From: an uncultured Phascolarctobacterium sp.
Lineage (GTDB): Bacteria > Bacillota > Negativicutes > Acidaminococcales > Acidaminococcaceae
Direction: 5' to 3'
DNA: 6,745 bases
Assembly (NCBI GenBank): GCA_937906915.1
Contig: CALCUU010000014.1
Span: 1-6,745 of the forward strand
Shown: positions 5,387-6,745 of the stretch, in pieces
Layout: every line of letters begins with the position of its first letter
Numbering within the stretch: the first letter of the stretch is position 1
The notes under the pieces: generated by a model
The model's input: only the letters and a program-made list of their open reading frames with translations
The model's database searches: none
What the model was told of the DNA's origin: nothing
Program-made: the position numbers and the translations under genes

Positions 5387-6745
5387 TTAAATTTGTCCGA
5401 AGGCTGGCCAGTAGTTGATGAAGATATAGCCAACAACCGTTGTCAAAATAACGTTTAGTACGGAAAGGAGAACGCCGTGTTTAAAAAGCTCGGAGGGCTC
5501 TAAACCGTAACCAATGGGAATGGCGCGGGTGGAAACCGGTAAAATGTAAGCGCAGTTTACTGCTACGATGGTTACTAAAATGTAGGGAACAACGTTTAAG
5601 CCTAAAGCTTCGGAGATACTTTGGATAATGGGGATGGCGATGGAAGCCGCTGCCGTATTACTGGAGACCTCCGTCAAAATAGTAGAGAAGGCTGTGAAGG
5701 CAAAGATTGTCTCGATGCCACCGGTAAGGGGCATAACGGTAATAACATCTGCCAATTTAGTAGCAGCGCCAGTGCCGGTGACCAATTTGCCAAGGGCAAG
5801 ACCACCTGCGAAAAGGAAGAACATTCCCCACATCAACTCTTTTTCTGCCTGCTTCCAAGTGAGCAGCACCTTGCCTTCTTCATCGTGAAGCATAAAGGTT
5901 AAAAGACCGCAGATGAAAAAGATGTAGGCGGGGCGCAGGGCAGGCAAGCTTTCTGCGAAAAGGGGGCGAGCAAAGGCGAGAACTGTAGATATAATGAATA
6001 AGCCGAGACCAATTTTTTCACCTTTGCTCATAGGTCCCAGTTGCTTATACATATCATTGAAATAAGCCTTGGTGTTGGCAAGTTTCTTAACGGGTAATTT
6101 AATGGAAAGAAGAATTACCAAATTGAGGAGCATTGTTAGAATTAAGAAGGGCAGGAAGCGGGACACCCAATCAATATACATAAATTCGTGACCGCAAATA
6201 CCTTCCAAGTAGCTAATGGCAACAAGGTTAGCAGAGCCACCTAAAGGGGAGCCGAAGCCACCGATGCCGGAGCCCCAAACGATTGCCAGCAAAATAGGAA
6301 TGGCAATCTTACTGGTTTTAATAATTTTTTCGCCAATGAAGTGGAGCATGGACACCGCAATGGGAACCATAATCATGGCAACAACTACGTTGGGCAGGAA
6401 GATGGAAAGAATGGTGGAAACGAAAAGCCATACGGTAATTTGCTGCTTCATACTTGTACCGATAAAGCAGAGGGTTTTGATGGCAAGGCGTTTATCGAGA
6501 CCTGTATTAGTCCAAGTAAGGCTGATAAGGTCGGAGCCTACGAGCAAAACTACAATCTCTGAAAAATATTGAGTGATGATTTGGTTGGCAGGGACAAGAT
6601 TAAAAACAGCGTTAATGCCAATGGGGAGTAAAGCTGTTACGGCAATGTCCACTGGTCTTGTAATCCACCACATGCCCATCCAAATGATTGTGCCTAAAGC
6701 TAAGGCGCTTTTAAAACCAAAGTAGTATTGGAGAATAAAGGTTAG
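5387..6745 (-). CDS. SLC13/DASS-family anion (di/tricarboxylate-type) transporter, N-terminus outside window
   Basis: This is an inner-membrane transporter of which 452 residues are visible. The frame stays open to the right edge, and ATGs such as the one at 6679 sit inside the conserved segment IIWMGMWWITRPVDIAVTALLPI (about 20-42), so the true start lies beyond base 6745. Two inverted halves are visible. The first holds FLPNVVVAMIMVPI (116-129) and the hairpin GSGIGGFGSPLGGSANLVA (158-176); the second holds EVSSNTAAASIAIPI (359-373) and ILPVSTRAIPIGYG (401-414). The SSNTAAA motif and overall layout identify the DASS family, whose members move succinate, malate, citrate or sulfate with sodium or by exchange. 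Only the second half keeps the SNT motif; the first has PNV. Succinate or another dicarboxylate is a plausible cargo in an anaerobe but is not shown. It is a separate unit from pgi, with its own terminator. Confidence 0.9.
   Translation of the reverse strand, partial: LTFILQYYFGFKSALALGTIIWMGMWWITRPVDIAVTALLPIGINAVFNLVPANQIITQYFSEIVVLLVGSDLISLTWTNTGLDKRLAIKTLCFIGTSMKQQITVWLFVSTILSIFLPNVVVAMIMVPIAVSMLHFIGEKIIKTSKIAIPILLAIVWGSGIGGFGSPLGGSANLVAISYLEGICGHEFMYIDWVSRFLPFLILTMLLNLVILLSIKLPVKKLANTKAYFNDMYKQLGPMSKGEKIGLGLFIISTVLAFARPLFAESLPALRPAYIFFICGLLTFMLHDEEGKVLLTWKQAEKELMWGMFFLFAGGLALGKLVTGTGAATKLADVITVMPLTGGIETIFAFTAFSTILTEVSSNTAAASIAIPIIQSISEALGLNVVPYILVTIVAVNCAYILPVSTRAIPIGYGLEPSELFKHGVLLSVLNVILTTVVGYIFINYWPAFGQI

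Noticed and set aside
5222..5412. CTGGCCAGT occurring twice (5223-5231 and 5404-5412) as a possible repeat element
   Set aside because: The second copy is inside the transporter coding sequence, encoding Tyr-Trp-Pro-Ala near its C-terminus, and nine bases can recur by chance. No flanking similarity is seen.

Overview
The window reads as chromosomal DNA from an anaerobic diderm member of the Firmicutes, most likely the class Negativicutes. The case is indirect. A TonB-dependent outer-membrane receptor with a signal peptide implies an outer membrane. It is translationally coupled to an ECF-type vitamin/metal transporter S component, a family concentrated in Firmicutes. The ribosome binding sites are strong AGGAG/GGTGAT types, one gene starts with TTG, and the DNA is moderately AT-rich. 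No rRNA or marker gene fixes the genus.

Layout, left to right. (1) The 3' end of a plus-strand 5'-nucleotidase-family gene (1-270) meets a minus-strand operon at a bidirectional terminator (about 305-350). (2) That minus-strand operon is transcribed from a promoter near 3556-3561. It holds an ECF S component (2994-3515), a TonB-dependent receptor (973-2997) and a class I SAM-dependent methyltransferase (349-942). The first two genes share an ATGA overlap, and the last two are 30 bases apart. (3) A complete glucose-6-phosphate isomerase gene, pgi (3675-5120, minus), has its own extended -10 promoter and terminator. (4) A 266-base intergenic region carries the pgi promoter and the terminator of the next gene. 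(5) A SLC13/DASS-family anion transporter (5387 to the right edge, minus) lacks its N-terminus because the window ends.

How the genes work together: the three-gene operon looks like a two-membrane uptake route. The receptor would bring a scarce substrate across the outer membrane, and the S component, docking onto an ECF ATPase module encoded elsewhere, would carry it across the inner membrane. No periplasmic binding protein is encoded within the operon. The substrate cannot be read from the sequence; a metal-containing cofactor (corrinoid, heme or metal chelate) is a reasonable guess. The methyltransferase may act on the cargo or on something linked to it. pgi and the DASS transporter are separate transcription units for central sugar-phosphate metabolism and probable di/tricarboxylate transport. 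There is no CRISPR array, tRNA, rRNA, insertion sequence or recognisable phage gene. The best candidate for something under-described is the S component/receptor/methyltransferase operon.
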